Both the position numbers and the translations under genes were made by a program. DNA of 21,445 nt. It comes from Protostelium mycophagum. Taxonomy: Eukaryota > Evosea > Variosea > Protosteliida > Protosteliaceae. The stretch spans positions 1 through 21,445 of the forward strand of contig MZNV01002086.1 in assembly GCA_002081555.1 (NCBI GenBank), given 5' to 3'. Under the pieces are notes generated by a model that saw nothing but the letters and a program-made list of their open reading frames with translations, did no database searches and had not been told where the DNA came from. Of the stretch, positions 1-10,700 are shown one piece after another. How positions within the stretch are numbered: position 1 is the first letter of the stretch; every line of letters begins with the position of its first letter.

Positions 1-1463
1 GTGGGTGGGAGGGAGGGGTTGGGGTAAGCGTAACTCTGTGCGACTAAGCGAACGAGCGCGCGAAAATTGTGATCCTTTGGATGAGAGATGCTGGACAGAC
101 TCGTAGACAATCCAGGTGCACCCACTCTGTACTCAATAAAAAGCCATTCGCTTCTCTCGTCCAAGAAACTGACCTGAGAGATGCTCAGTGGATAATTCTT
201 GGCAAGAACAACGTCCTGCATGCTAAAATTGTTCTGTGTTGATGATGGAACCCTCGACATTGTCCGTATCAACGGATGTGCCCACCTGACGTCTTAACTT
301 GACACCTTCATGTTGTGCATAATGATATCGCCTCAACATGTTCTTCCCGACTTTCATCGCGCTCCTGCTTGGCTTCCAAAAAATGCCGTCTTTATCGCTT
401 GAAGGCAGAAACTTCCCCTTAAATACATAACAATATGGCAGGAAACGCTGAACCCCTTTGCCTGTTGTCAGGTCAGCTGCTCTGGTCACAAGAATATATA
501 GACATGACCTATCACCATTGCGTAGTCTGTTTTGCAGAAGGAAACGTCCACAGTGTGCATGCCAGACAGTATGGATAACAGAACCTCAACGAAGTTCGTC
601 CACTCTTTGTGCTCCCATATAATGTCGGTGTTCTGCCATAGATGGCTTCTGTATTGAGAGGTGATGTCTTGGGCAGAGTGCTCTAAAGTGTCATCTGATA
701 TAGGTTGGGTGATCGTCTCTGACTTCTTCTGATGGGAGGGGTCCATGCTTGACGACAGGCCCGACCAAACTCTGTTGCTGGGAGACCAGACGGCCCTTTT
801 TTCCGGGAGGCGTGCACTAAAGCAGCAAGAAAATGAAAGTCAACAGGTCAGGAACGAATCGACCCTACTTCTTTGAATACTTATCTGCAGATGATAAGCA
901 AGATCCGAGGCGAGCCGTTGTTTGCCCGTTGACCAATGCGTTGTAGAGAGGCGGGTACTGACAGACATGTCAACAATTTTCGTCGATATTTCGGGCTTAC
1001 CCGTTACGTACATTACTTTCTGCCATAATGTTGCGCTGTCAAAACGAAATGTGTACGCACGTTTTGGAGGCTCTGCGTTCCCGACAAAAATCACGGTGCA
1101 AGCGCTTCCAATGCTAAAGATGACTCCAATAACAAGGAACTCTGTCTGAGCGTAGACCTAACTCTGCGTGAAAGCTGATGAAGGAGGCTCCCAAAATATT
1201 TATGGGCAACAAAGTTGGGGGTCTTCCCAATCTGCACCTCCTCTCTTCTGCCGAAAGACAATCTCCTCTTAAACCGAGATGTCGATGTTCTGATTTGTCC
1301 GTTGTTCACGAACGTTTCAAACCTCATGTGTCCGTTGTAGAGTGGCTGATCCCATCCTGATTGTTTGGCTTGGCGTATTTCGGCAGAGTTACCTCAACAG
1401 AAGACAATTCCTCAAGATCGCATAGGCACGTCGATCGATCGATTGGTTTTGAGAACCATCCAT
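1..1463 (-). CDS. Unrecognised single-span membrane protein, 5' part (3' end outside window)
   Basis: I do not recognise this family. A consistent spliced reading starts at the ATG at 1463 and uses exons 1463-1393, 1322-1238, 1157-1001, 884-869, 816-509, 461-286 and 215 to the window edge. All phases match and the frame is still open at base 1, giving at least 342 residues. One hydrophobic span lies at about residues 59-78 (ending TVIFVG), followed by a basic stretch and then a soluble region rich in Trp, Tyr and Lys. The two introns at 1323-1392 and 885-1000 carry the window's recurrent TCTACAAC word, which supports treating them as introns. Weak points are the 16-nt fourth exon, the GTGCAG donor of intron 2 and the start: an alternative hydrophobic start at 1533 would overlap the bromodomain gene. 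It is divergent from that gene. Confidence 0.5.
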
Positions 1464-1489
1464 TCCAACTGCTGAGAAGTTCAGTAATA

Positions 1490-2418
1490 ATGGGAATGAA
1501 GAGAACAGAGACAAGTGTTTGCAGAGGGATCATCGAACAGTGAGACTTTATTAATCAGAATCAAGGATTATCCAAATTCCTGACCAGGAATCGTAATCAT
1601 TCACTTTTTATTTTCAAACAGATAGAAGACATCGACAGAAGATCGTAGATCAGTCAGAGATTGATGACATAATCAGATTAATTCGTCATCGCTGCGCTGA
1701 ACCCTTCAAACATCCAGTTGACCCTGTAGCTTTGGGTATCCCCGACTATTTCACGATAATCAAGCGACCAATGGATCTCAATACTGTCTTGGTATGGGCC
1801 TCTGTACATTCCATCATCCGCTCATTTTCTTCAGAGGAAATTAAATGAGGGTTTATACAACGGCACATTAGAAGTTCTCGCTGATGTCCAGCTGATTTTT
1901 GATAACTGCACCACATACAATCCGAAGGGCACGGGTGTCGTCGAGCTCTGCCAGAAGTTAAGAGACGCCTTCGATACTCTCGTCTGCTTCCATTTGGACC
2001 CGAGTGGCCAAGTGATCAACACAAACACTTTAGACATTGTCGAGCAGGACAAAATGATGTCGTCCATCAAGACGGAACACAACAAGAAGAGAAAGGTTAA
2101 AGAGGTCACACAAACAGCTGTACATAGTCAGATTCAGAACACTAAGAAGGCCAAAAAACCAGTGCCATCTTTTCTGCCTGGTCCAATCACGGTGAGTATC
2201 ATCTGATCTAATCCTTTAGAGAATCATCATCGAGGAAAATTCCAAATTAAATATTCTTGGTGTTTACCGCTTTATGCTGCCGTAAGAGTGTAATCGTTTT
2301 TTAATGAGGTAATGATGAAATGATGACGTGTTTGTAGGAATCAAAGCCTTTAACCATTGTAATCCCTCCACCCAAAGGTTCTCGTTCTTTATCTCCTTCT
2401 TTCTTTTCACGGTTATAA
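1490..2418 (+). CDS. Small bromodomain protein
   Basis: Bromodomains bind acetyl-lysine, mainly on histone tails. A four-exon model (1490-1539, 1626-1791, 1835-2191, 2338-2418) gives 217 aa with matching phases. The bromodomain covers about residues 25-125: [13 protein letters not shown] forms the ZA-loop region, and the helix B end reads FDNCTTYNP, with Asn101 at the position of the acetyl-lysine-binding Asn. The 43-nt intron at 1792-1834 falls inside the domain. A basic run KKRKVK at 156-161 looks like a nuclear localisation signal. No second bromodomain, ET domain or acetyltransferase domain is present, so this is a minimal reader. Domain identity is sure. The first exon is the least certain part, since its ATG lies only 26 bp from the opposing gene's start. 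It stands directly upstream of another probable chromatin gene. Confidence 0.82.
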
Positions 2419-2424
2419 CCGTGA
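2407..2424. repeat. 18-bp perfect palindrome over the bromodomain stop codon
   Basis: TCACGGTTATAACCGTGA reads identically on both strands. The TAA stop of the bromodomain gene lies in its centre. It could be a protein-binding site or form a loopless hairpin. Function is unknown. Confidence 0.85.
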
Positions 2425-2552
2425 TTTTCACGAGACAAACCGCACACTCTTCATGAATCATCTTTCGAAATTTCATTTCCCGCTCAGACTATGAGATTTG
2501 AAATTTGAATTTCGAATGTTGACAACGGATAGATATTGACTTGATTGATATC

Positions 2553-4455
2553 ATGGGTGACTCACCAACACAACTGGACTCCAGCCCTTTCGGCACATTC
2601 TCGGGCACTTCATTTGACAGCGCAGACCTCGATGTGAGATTTTCAGGATTTTTCATGATTGATGACGTCATCAAGATGTCATTGGATCATATGGATGACA
2701 CCTTCTGGATGATGGGTGATTCTCCATCAGATGGGAGGCCATACCAATGGTCAAAAGAGGGGAAGGTAGCATTTTCATCGACTTTTCAATTTGTGGTTTT
2801 ATACCAGATTTTGTCTTAAAGACATATTTTTTTATGGTGTCTTTCTTGCAGTTTTGGTATTGTAGCAAAGCTCCAGTACACTTTTTTGACATTGTATAAA
2901 TTTTCAATTACATTTTAATATTATTTTAAATTTTAATATTATTTTAATATTATTTTGTTGATCTGGCTTCTGAAAATGAAAACATTCAGGCATGGAATAA
3001 GAGGTCCACTGACCCAGAATTTTCCTTCCAACATTCTCATTTGAATGCGACCACTGCCATCTACAACTGCATCTACAACCGGAATCAATCTACACTGAAC
3101 AAGATCGTGAATATCATTAAGAAGATAGTGAAAGCGTGGCCCGACATCCGCAAACGGCATAGAAATAACAAGGACGGCGTTTTACACGAGGATGCGAAGA
3201 ATTTTCTGGAATTGATCTGCGGTGAATTCGATCGAAATATCAGTAAGAATTGTTCATCTACAACGAGACTGCAAGATTTTCTATCAGGTGATTTATCTCT
3301 AATTTGATTATATCTTTCCTGATTTTTTAAAACGAGATTTTTCACAGAAATTCACTGACCTAAAATATTGAAATTTCACTGAAACTCCACAGAAGGTCCG
3401 CACGATATCGACCGAGTTTTATACGAATGCGACCCACTAGAAATCAACAAGGTACAATCTGATATGACAGAGACGGCACTGCACTTGGCTGTCAGAATGG
3501 AACACTTTTACGCCGTGAAATATTTATGTTTATATCCTGCCACAGACTTTTCCACAAAGGACGGAAGGGGTGAGATATCTTTCATTTTGAACACCGAATT
3601 TTTTGAGACATCATGACCCTGCTTTTTGGCGGGAAAATTCCAGTTGTAGATGTCCTTTATTCGTTTTGCAATGATGTCCAAAAATAATCTTGCCATTTAT
3701 TTCCCGCCAAAATTTGAATTTAAAAAGGGATGACAGCAGAAGAAAGCGCGAGAGATCTTGAAGTAGACGAGGATATCATCAAAATACTTCAAATTGCAGC
3801 CAAACAATTCAATCCGCTCCGCCCGAGACAGTAATATTCTCTGAAATTTCACGATTTATTATCGTTGTAGATCTGTAAAATTACGTATCCAGTGTTTCAA
3901 TCAAAATTGAACCTTTTTGCGTATCTAAACAACACAGAGAAGAGAAATGCTGCCTAGTGTTGACACTTTCAAACCCACCTAAAAATGAGGATCTACAACG
4001 CTGTAATAGCTGCCACATTTGTAGATCGTTGATGTCGACAAGGCCCAGGGAATTCAAGGTCTGCCACAGCTGTAATTATATCGTCTGCAGGTCTTGTTTT
4101 GAGAACCAAGGAGAAGAACGATGGGCTGATGTACAGAGGTAATGTCATGATGACACGTCATGTCATTCAAACGATGATTGATGATTTTCAGTTTGCAGAA
4201 ATGGACATGCCCGGTTTGTCTCGGAAATTGCACCTGCCATCGCTGTGTGACAAGAGGACCCCCTTCCGTAAGTCTTTATCATCTACAACACACTGATGAC
4301 GTCATCAGTGGTTCGCCTGTGCAAATGGAAGATGGCACGTTGTAGATAGGCGAGAGGAAGAGCTGAGGGCATACCGAGAAAAAGTAAAAGAGGCGCAACA
4401 CCGATATGGAACATATAATTACCCCGTCGTGCTTCAGATAGAGGGGCGAAAATAA
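2553..4455 (+). CDS. Ankyrin-repeat protein with C-terminal zf-4CXXC_R1 (CDCA7-like) zinc finger
   Basis: Eight exons (2553-2633, 2676-2765, 2990-3287, 3393-3569, 3728-3830, 3938-4138, 4192-4267, 4309-4455) join without phase errors into 390 aa. Residues about 150-245 form an ankyrin unit (TALHLAV at 184-190, followed by a second helix pair). Residues 272-335 contain the Cys pattern of zf-4CXXC_R1: CNSCHIC, CHSC, CRSC, then WTCPVCLGNC and CHRC. This is the finger of CDCA7/CDCA7L and plant relatives. In animals, CDCA7 recruits the HELLS remodeller and acts in DNA-methylation maintenance. The finger is followed by a charged 50-residue tail. Exon 6 was linked to the ankyrin exons because a GTAATA donor at 3831 precedes the apparent stop at 3832 and restores frame. 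Introns are 41-224 nt, and two of them end in the TGATGACGTCATCA word. The role of this fusion is not known. Confidence 0.78.
2660..2673. repeat. TGATGACGTCATCA palindrome in an intron end
   Basis: Exact 14-bp palindrome lying just before the AAG acceptor of the 42-nt first intron of the ankyrin/zinc-finger gene. Its core TGACGTCA equals a CRE/bZIP site. Confidence 0.85.
4294..4307. repeat. TGATGACGTCATCA palindrome forming a 3' splice site
   Basis: Exact copy. With the following G it supplies the CAG acceptor of the 41-nt last intron (4268-4308) of the ankyrin/zinc-finger gene. Confidence 0.85.
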
Positions 4456-5047
4456 ACGTGTGCTTCTTGTCGTCCATGATGTGACAATATGGAAGTCGAT
4501 GACATGATGAATACTAAAGTCGAAAGAATATACATTTGCGGTTTCTCTCCTTTGTTGTTGGAAAATATCCTGGATATTTTCACTCAAGCTTTACAGGAAA
4601 GATTTTTGTCGGGACAAAACAATCAGCAGAAATCAAGACTGCCGTGAGACTATGACGTCATTCTTCGATCTTTCCACCCACACTGACCTGCCTTTTTCAC
4701 CTTAGAAGAAATAATTTCCAGTTTTTATTTTTCATAATTCATCTTTCCAAAGTTGAAGTGGATTATTGGACAATCTACAATAGTGTAGTTGTGCTGATGT
4801 CATCTATGCAGAGTACACGATCGATCTAAGCTTTGGTGCTGGGCATATCAGCACATAAATAAAACGGTATGTATAGACGTTGTGTTTTGTTTGTCCAAAA
4901 CAATATATACTTTGTTTTTTTGGATGCTAAAGCAACTTTACTTGTGAATTTTATAAGTAATTCGAGGATTTTACAATTGCATTATGCATATTGTTGGGAT
5001 TGTTTATATTTTTGAAGAATACCAAAAGTTGTATAATTGAAAAAGTC
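4456..5047. other. Intergenic, between tail-to-tail genes
   Basis: AT-rich, with no recognisable gene. AATAAA occurs at 4451-4456, overlapping the upstream stop, and at 4858-4863; either could be the poly(A) signal of the plus-strand gene. A 52-codon ORF at 4489-4647 (+) starting MEVDDMMNTK is open and has plausible amino-acid content. No splice pair joins it to the upstream gene and I do not recognise it. It may be an independent small gene or 3' UTR sequence. Confidence 0.5.
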
Positions 5048-7523
5048 TCACGTCTTTGGGAATTTAAACCCTGAGTTGGCGAGCCACTCCGGGTGGAAGG
5101 CTCTGTAATCCGTCAGAATTCCGAAAATCACATCTACACCGTTGTAGACGGAGGATAAATCTTACCTTGCGGCGTGCTGGTAGTCGGCAGCCCTCCCGCC
5201 AGACAAATTATTCAAAAATTTGTGGTAAGATTTTCTCAAGTTGAAAGGCTCGATGACGCAGGCGTAAAATAGGATCCCGCAGCCGAGCGTAAACATGATG
5301 ACGTCACCACCAGGAACCGAGGGAATGACTTTGTTCTCCACGCCGGTACGGAAGGCCCCTTCGGCGGCCTGAAAAAGATTGGCTGGTTGTAGATGAAAAA
5401 ATCGATTTTTTCTCAAATTTTCAATGTGGTCCGTTCACGAAGAAGATTATTCCGAGAATATTCAAAGATAATTCCAGGAAAAGTAGAGGAATATTCACCT
5501 TTGAGGCGAAGTACATCGCGATTTCAGTGCTGGGGGAATAAAACATAGAGAGTCCAGAAACTGCACCGGCTATTATGGTATGCAGGCGTGCTGAATTATT
5601 TCAGAACATTCTTCATCTACAACGCGATTATACTCACTCGTTCCTCCTGTCAAAATGCGAAGCGCCAACAGAGTGAATCTGTTATTCATCAGATCATGAA
5701 ATTTCACCCATTTTTCACAATTTTTCCAAGAAATTTCCTCAAATTTTCAACTAGAACAAATTCGAACCAAAAAAATCTTTTTCAAAATCCCATCTACAAC
5801 TCTGTAGATTCTCACCTCCATCCTCCCACCATCAGAAACAAAAAGAGTGAAAACTTGACGGTGTCGCCGCCAAAACTCTTCCGGCAGGCCTTAAAGATGG
5901 CAGCCGCCAGGCTCACTTTGGATTTAGAGGTGCTGAAGAGCCTGCCCCTGAGGAGTCCAATAATGGCAACGAGAAAGCCGAAACCGCCGCGAATGGCGAT
6001 TCCCATGAAAAAAGCGCGGGCTGTGGACTGCGCGTGTCAATCTACAACTCTGTTTTCTGCCAGAATCTTCTGAATTTTTGTGATAAATAGCTTTTCGAAA
6101 TTTCTGAGATTTTTCATATTTTTTGTAACAGTGATCGTGAAAATTCGGTGAAATTTCATCGAAATTTCAAAAGAAATCACCTTGACAGCGATGGTCAATT
6201 CTTTTCTGATGCCTTGGAAAAATTTTGTCCTCCTCTGCTTGGCCTCCTCCGCAGTTTCGGAGTTATTGTCAACTCCGAGTTCTCCGGCTATAACTCCGGA
6301 TTCGGGGTTACGTATGACCAGCTGGGGGTGGTCGTCCCTGTCTCCCAGGAAAAATTTCAGAATGCTGCGGATATTTCCCATGTTCTTGCGCTGGTAGTGG
6401 TACTGATGACGTCATCATTTTTGTACTCTTATTTTTTTTTTGGAAAAAAATGAGTTGTAGAGGGTCATTGTGCTGGAATTTTTGCGAAAAATTTTGCAGC
6501 AGAGCTGCAGGCATGAAACTATCTTTTGGTAAAATAAATTTGCCTTCTCATGATGAGTGGATGTGTTGCTGCAACAGTTCACTTATGAAGGACTTCTTCT
6601 CTTCAGAATAGCCTTCACTAAAAATGGAAAATAAAACACACCTGGTAGCTCAACAGTGCCATGGCCAAGACAAAGATGAAGCAGTTGGCTTTTGGCACGG
6701 GCTTGGCGTATCCTCTCACAACGGCCATCTTAAAGAGGGTCTCTACGAGCTGGTTTACGGTATAGACGACAAGCTCATTTCTCCTGCTTGGATGTTCTAT
6801 CTGTATGCAGAGGAACCCAGTGATCAAACCACCTGTATCATTTTGTCAGAATCTACAGAATGATGATCTTGTCACTGCAATCTTATAGGTAAAATATTCT
6901 TGCAGATAAATCGTGCTAATGATCAAGAACAGAACATTCACATAGCAACGTGATGGATGACTGGATTAATCCGATGAATTGATACCTAAGAAAGCGTAGA
7001 TGGGGTAATTCTTCCCGGTGGCATGTCTCAGAAAACATTGTATAGGCACTGTTCCTGTTGGCAAAGAGGCTAAAAAAACTGGGAACATCAGTAAATAGCC
7101 GAAACGAAAAGCGTGACAGGTACCAGAAGATCTGAGGATGGAGGGTAGTGTCTTCTTGAGAAAATACTGTGGGTTCTTTCTGTGCGTGATGATGGCTGGA
7201 AGAAGATACATGGGTGTATGCATTTTCAGAGAGAATTTGAAGGCGTCAAGCCATACATCCCTGATAATCGATTAATAAGATTTCCTTCAAAACTTTTTGA
7301 AGGATTTTTCTTACTTTAAGACAGCAATATGATTCACATTTGAACGGTGGAAGACTTCTCCGCAGGTTGCCGTCCATACATTTTCTGGAGTAAGGTCTAA
7401 GGTGGCACGAACCATCTCTTTCGACGCGAATACAAACGTGATACTATGAGGCCGGTGCTCTTGGTGATATTTGAATGTGTTGTTTGTTGTTTCGGAACAA
7501 TGATCATCCGTTTTTCCGTTCAT
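5048..7523 (-). CDS. TMEM135/PMP52-like peroxisomal membrane protein
   Basis: Nine exons (7523-7315, 7260-6986, 6832-6642, 6402-6181, 6027-5816, 5678-5638, 5590-5499, 5368-5166, 5102-5048) give exactly 500 codons including TGA. Human TMEM135 is of similar size (about 460 aa). The N-terminal part has Cys/His positions followed by a region like TMEM135's N-terminal domain (PMYLLPAII). The middle has AFFMGIAIRGGFGF at about 304-317, resembling the Gly-rich segment of this Tim17-related family. Near the C terminus come GAVSGLSMFYSPS, MYFASK and NLRKSYHKFL, which parallel the end of TMEM135. There are several hydrophobic spans. In animals TMEM135 sits on peroxisomes and mitochondria and affects fatty-acid metabolism and mitochondrial dynamics. 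Intron 3 ends in the TGATGACGTCATCA word. Exon 6 is only 41 nt. The gene is divergent from the carnitine acyltransferase gene. Confidence 0.85.
6404..6417. repeat. TGATGACGTCATCA palindrome forming a 3' splice site
   Basis: Exact copy. Read on the minus strand, it and the next G form the acceptor of intron 3 of the TMEM135-like gene (exon 4 starts at 6402). Confidence 0.85.
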
Positions 7524-7787
7524 GCTGTTGGTGTATCACCGACCGGTGATTCTTAGATTCTGCGCACATAATATTGTTAACACTCTTGTATTTTATTGGA
7601 CTGTGTGGTTGCATCTTCCATGTATGACGACCGGCCTTGATATCATCTTGACGAAGTGTGTCACTTGTCAACAACTTGACTTGAAGGTGTATAAAGAGTT
7701 AACTTCCAGGTGTTGCTGCTCAATAAGTTTGTAGACCAGCCGATCCGCTCGGCTGGGAAATCATCAAACACCTACAAATCAACAGAC
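7524..7787. promoter_or_regulatory. Shared upstream region of TMEM135-like and carnitine acyltransferase genes
   Basis: These 264 bp separate two opposing start codons and must hold both 5' UTRs and promoters. I see no clear TATA box. A short inverted repeat CAGCCGATCCGCTCGGCTG lies at 7737-7755, just upstream of the acyltransferase start. The bidirectional role is inferred from gene arrangement only. Confidence 0.5.
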
Positions 7788-10700
7788 ATGGATTACTTTC
7801 GCTCGAAGTCACCGACTCGTCCTCTTTCACCAGGTGGCACATCTCACTAATCCCATCTCCTGAACAGTACAGAGTTTCAAGTCACAAACTCTGATGGACA
7901 GACCGCACCGTCAGACGAGAAGACGAAATCCTCTAAAGAGACCAAGATCAAACCTCTATCCAATCTGATCCATAAGACCGCAAATTCGCTGAGGTGGGGA
8001 ATGTCCAATGTAATGGAAAAGTGTAACTGTGCAATTGTGATGTACTTTTGGATCGTCCTCTGATCTCCATAAATTCTGTTGGAATGTCGTGCTGAGCATC
8101 ATAAAAATGGTTGCAAATCTGCGGTATAATGCCAAGCCGTACTCTGCAAGGACAGAAAGGAGACTGTGAAACAGTGAGCTTACGTCTTATCATCTTCTGA
8201 TCATGGTAGATACTGGGAGAATCAGACGTTCCTCCTGCTGAAGAATTACGTTCCTCAGGTAACCGGCTTATCTCCCGCCATTCTTCAATTTCAAAAGTTT
8301 CCCGCCATTTTTAAAGACTTGTACAAGATTTCAATATGAATTTGGCATTTTGGCTTATGTCCAAAAATGGATCTGACTCGTTGTAGACCAGACCGCCCAG
8401 GGAGGAAGTCCGTTCTGTTTTTGGATGGACAGATGTCAGCAGCAAATCAGATGAAGAAGATGAACCGGAGGAAATTTCCAAGAATAAGCAAGGAACTTTC
8501 TCCAGGCAGGACGACCTCCCCAGGCTCCCCATCCCCGACTTGAAGTGGGTTTTACACAGTTGTAGATCGTCACATCCAGTCGTACATTTTGCCTGATCAA
8601 TATTTGAATTTTGAATTTTTCGGCCGTTATTTCCTGACAAGCCCAGCGGGACGCTCAAAAAATACTTAGACAGTTTGAGGCCACTCACAACTGATGAAGA
8701 ATTCGCAAACACAAAAAGGCTCGTGAAGGATTTCCTGGAAAGCGGTGATGGAGAACAGGTGATGTCATCATCATGTCGCAGATGTACATTTGTCCTCATG
8801 ACATCATGACATGGTCATCGGGACACCATTGTCATCTCCATCTACGTAATCTGATGGAGCTGTACAGCTCCAGAACCTCTTAAAGCAGAGAGATGACCAG
8901 GACAAAACGACCTCCTGGCTTGAACAGTGGTGGGACGATTCTTACCTATTCGGCCGAGACTCCATCTCCATCAATGTCAATTATTTCTTTCTCTTCGAGA
9001 AGGAGCCGGGACTCTCATCGGACGGGGGGTTCGATAAGGTGACGAGTTGTAGATGAAGTTGTAGATGGAGAATATTGAGTTGTAGATGTAGATGGAATAT
9101 CGGGTTGTAGATGAGTTGCAGAACGAAAAATGTGTCGTTGCGGCAAAGCCAAGACAGAAGTAATTTTGATTTAATTCAGTATATTGAGGCATTTCTTTCT
9201 GTCTACATCATTGTAGACCCTCAAACCCCTAATCCTTTGATCTTTGTGAGTCTCAATCTAATAAAAACAGATCGTACAGTCCCGAAGAGCCGCCGGGCTA
9301 CTGAGGGGTGCTCTACAATTCAAAAAAAAATTGGACGCGGAAAGGCTCGAACCCGACATGGAGAGAACGACCCCGTTGGACATGTCACAATATCCCAGGG
9401 TCTTCTGCGCGACTCGTATTCCAGGAAAAGAACGTGACAGAATTGTCACATACACTAAATATAGACCCCAGGGAAGGTAAGATGTCATTCTAAAACGAGA
9501 TTTCTTTGTGTCCTGGACGAAATTCGCGTCAAATTTCATTATTGGGCATCTACAATGAGACTGACTGTATCAGATCGAAGGTGTCGACGACAACGGAATA
9601 TGTCGACAGTAACCCAGGTCACGTGATCGTTTTGTTCAGAAATCAGTTTTATTCCCTCAGCGTTGTAGACAGCCACGGACGAATCTCTTCTATTGCCGAA
9701 ATTGAGGCGTAAGCTTCAGTTTCAAATTTTGAATAATTTTTTTGGCGGGAAAATAATTGAACAAATGACGGCAAAGTCAAACGGGTTTCAAAAATGAAAA
9801 ATTAGTCCAGCATCTTTCACTCTGCTTCGGTTCAAATAATCGAGACGATTGATGACGTCATCAGGGGTTTCGAAGAGATAAAGAGGCAGGTGTTGGAGAT
9901 CGGTGACGTGTGTCCCCCTGTCAGTGTGTTGAGTTCATGGAACAGAACAAAATGGTACCACACAAGGGAGAAGATGATCCAACTGAACGAAGATAATAAC
10001 ACGGTACGACTTGAAATTTCGACGAGATTTCGTGGTGTGGGCGTTGTAGATGATTGCTATTACGCATGAACAAGAGTATAGTGAGGTTGTTTATGGTACA
10101 GTATCGTGTTTATGCAGCAGCAGATCTATTTTTAGCAAATATAAAATTCTTTCTGGTTTTCATTGAAATTTCACTGACTTTTCTGAAGGTTTTGGAAAAA
10201 ATCCAGAGTGCATTAATTGTAGTTTGTCTGGACGACTCTGCACCAGATTCTGAAGACGAGGTGAATTCCACGAAATTTCCACGAATACTCAGCGAAATTT
10301 CAGTTGTCCAGGGTGATGCTCCACGGCCCTGCAACAAACAGATGGTTCGACAAGCACAACTTAATCATCTGTGCCAACGGAGGTGCCGGTATGACTTTTG
10401 AGGCAAGTTGTAGACCATCAGAATACCAGAATTTTCAAGTCACGATATCATATTCATGTGTCACAGCATGCGGTGGGTGATGGAACCTCAACTTTGAGAC
10501 TTGCAGACGAGATGTACAAATATTCCATAAAATCTAACCACAAATCACCCGTATCACCCCGAGCCAACATGCAACTCCCCGTTGTAGAGAGGTGATATCT
10601 CTTACAGCGAGACTTGTCTATTTCGTCCAATTTTTAGTATAAAAATATCTTTTTATTCAAATAAAAAATAACTCGAACAGACTTGAATTTCACCTCGACG

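Noticed and set aside
1324-1533. Hydrophobic N-terminal start ([10 protein letters not shown]) for the left-edge gene
   Set aside because: It would overlap the opposing bromodomain gene's first exon. The start at 1463 gives cleaner phases and places TCTACAAC in an intron, as elsewhere.
3832-3834. TAA as the end of a separate ankyrin gene
   Set aside because: A GTAATA donor at 3831 and an acceptor at 3937 bypass it with exact phase and lead straight into the zinc-finger exon. Kept as an alternative to test.
4279-4587. 102-codon minus-strand ORF
   Set aside because: Shadow of the zinc-finger gene's last exon and 3' region. It has no family features and overlaps a well-supported plus-strand exon.
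8311-8799. 162-codon minus-strand ORF
   Set aside because: Antisense to acyltransferase exons 4 and 5, whose plus-strand reading has clear family motifs.
9046-9111. CRISPR-like array
   Set aside because: Repeat units are about 10 bp with irregular 2-15 bp gaps, inside a eukaryotic intron. The copies do not have the length or spacing of CRISPR repeats and spacers.
10054-10401. 115-codon plus-strand ORF across acyltransferase introns
   Set aside because: It runs through unspliced introns. Only its 10189-10260 part is coding, and splicing at 10261-10303 restores the family motif LSRVMLHG.
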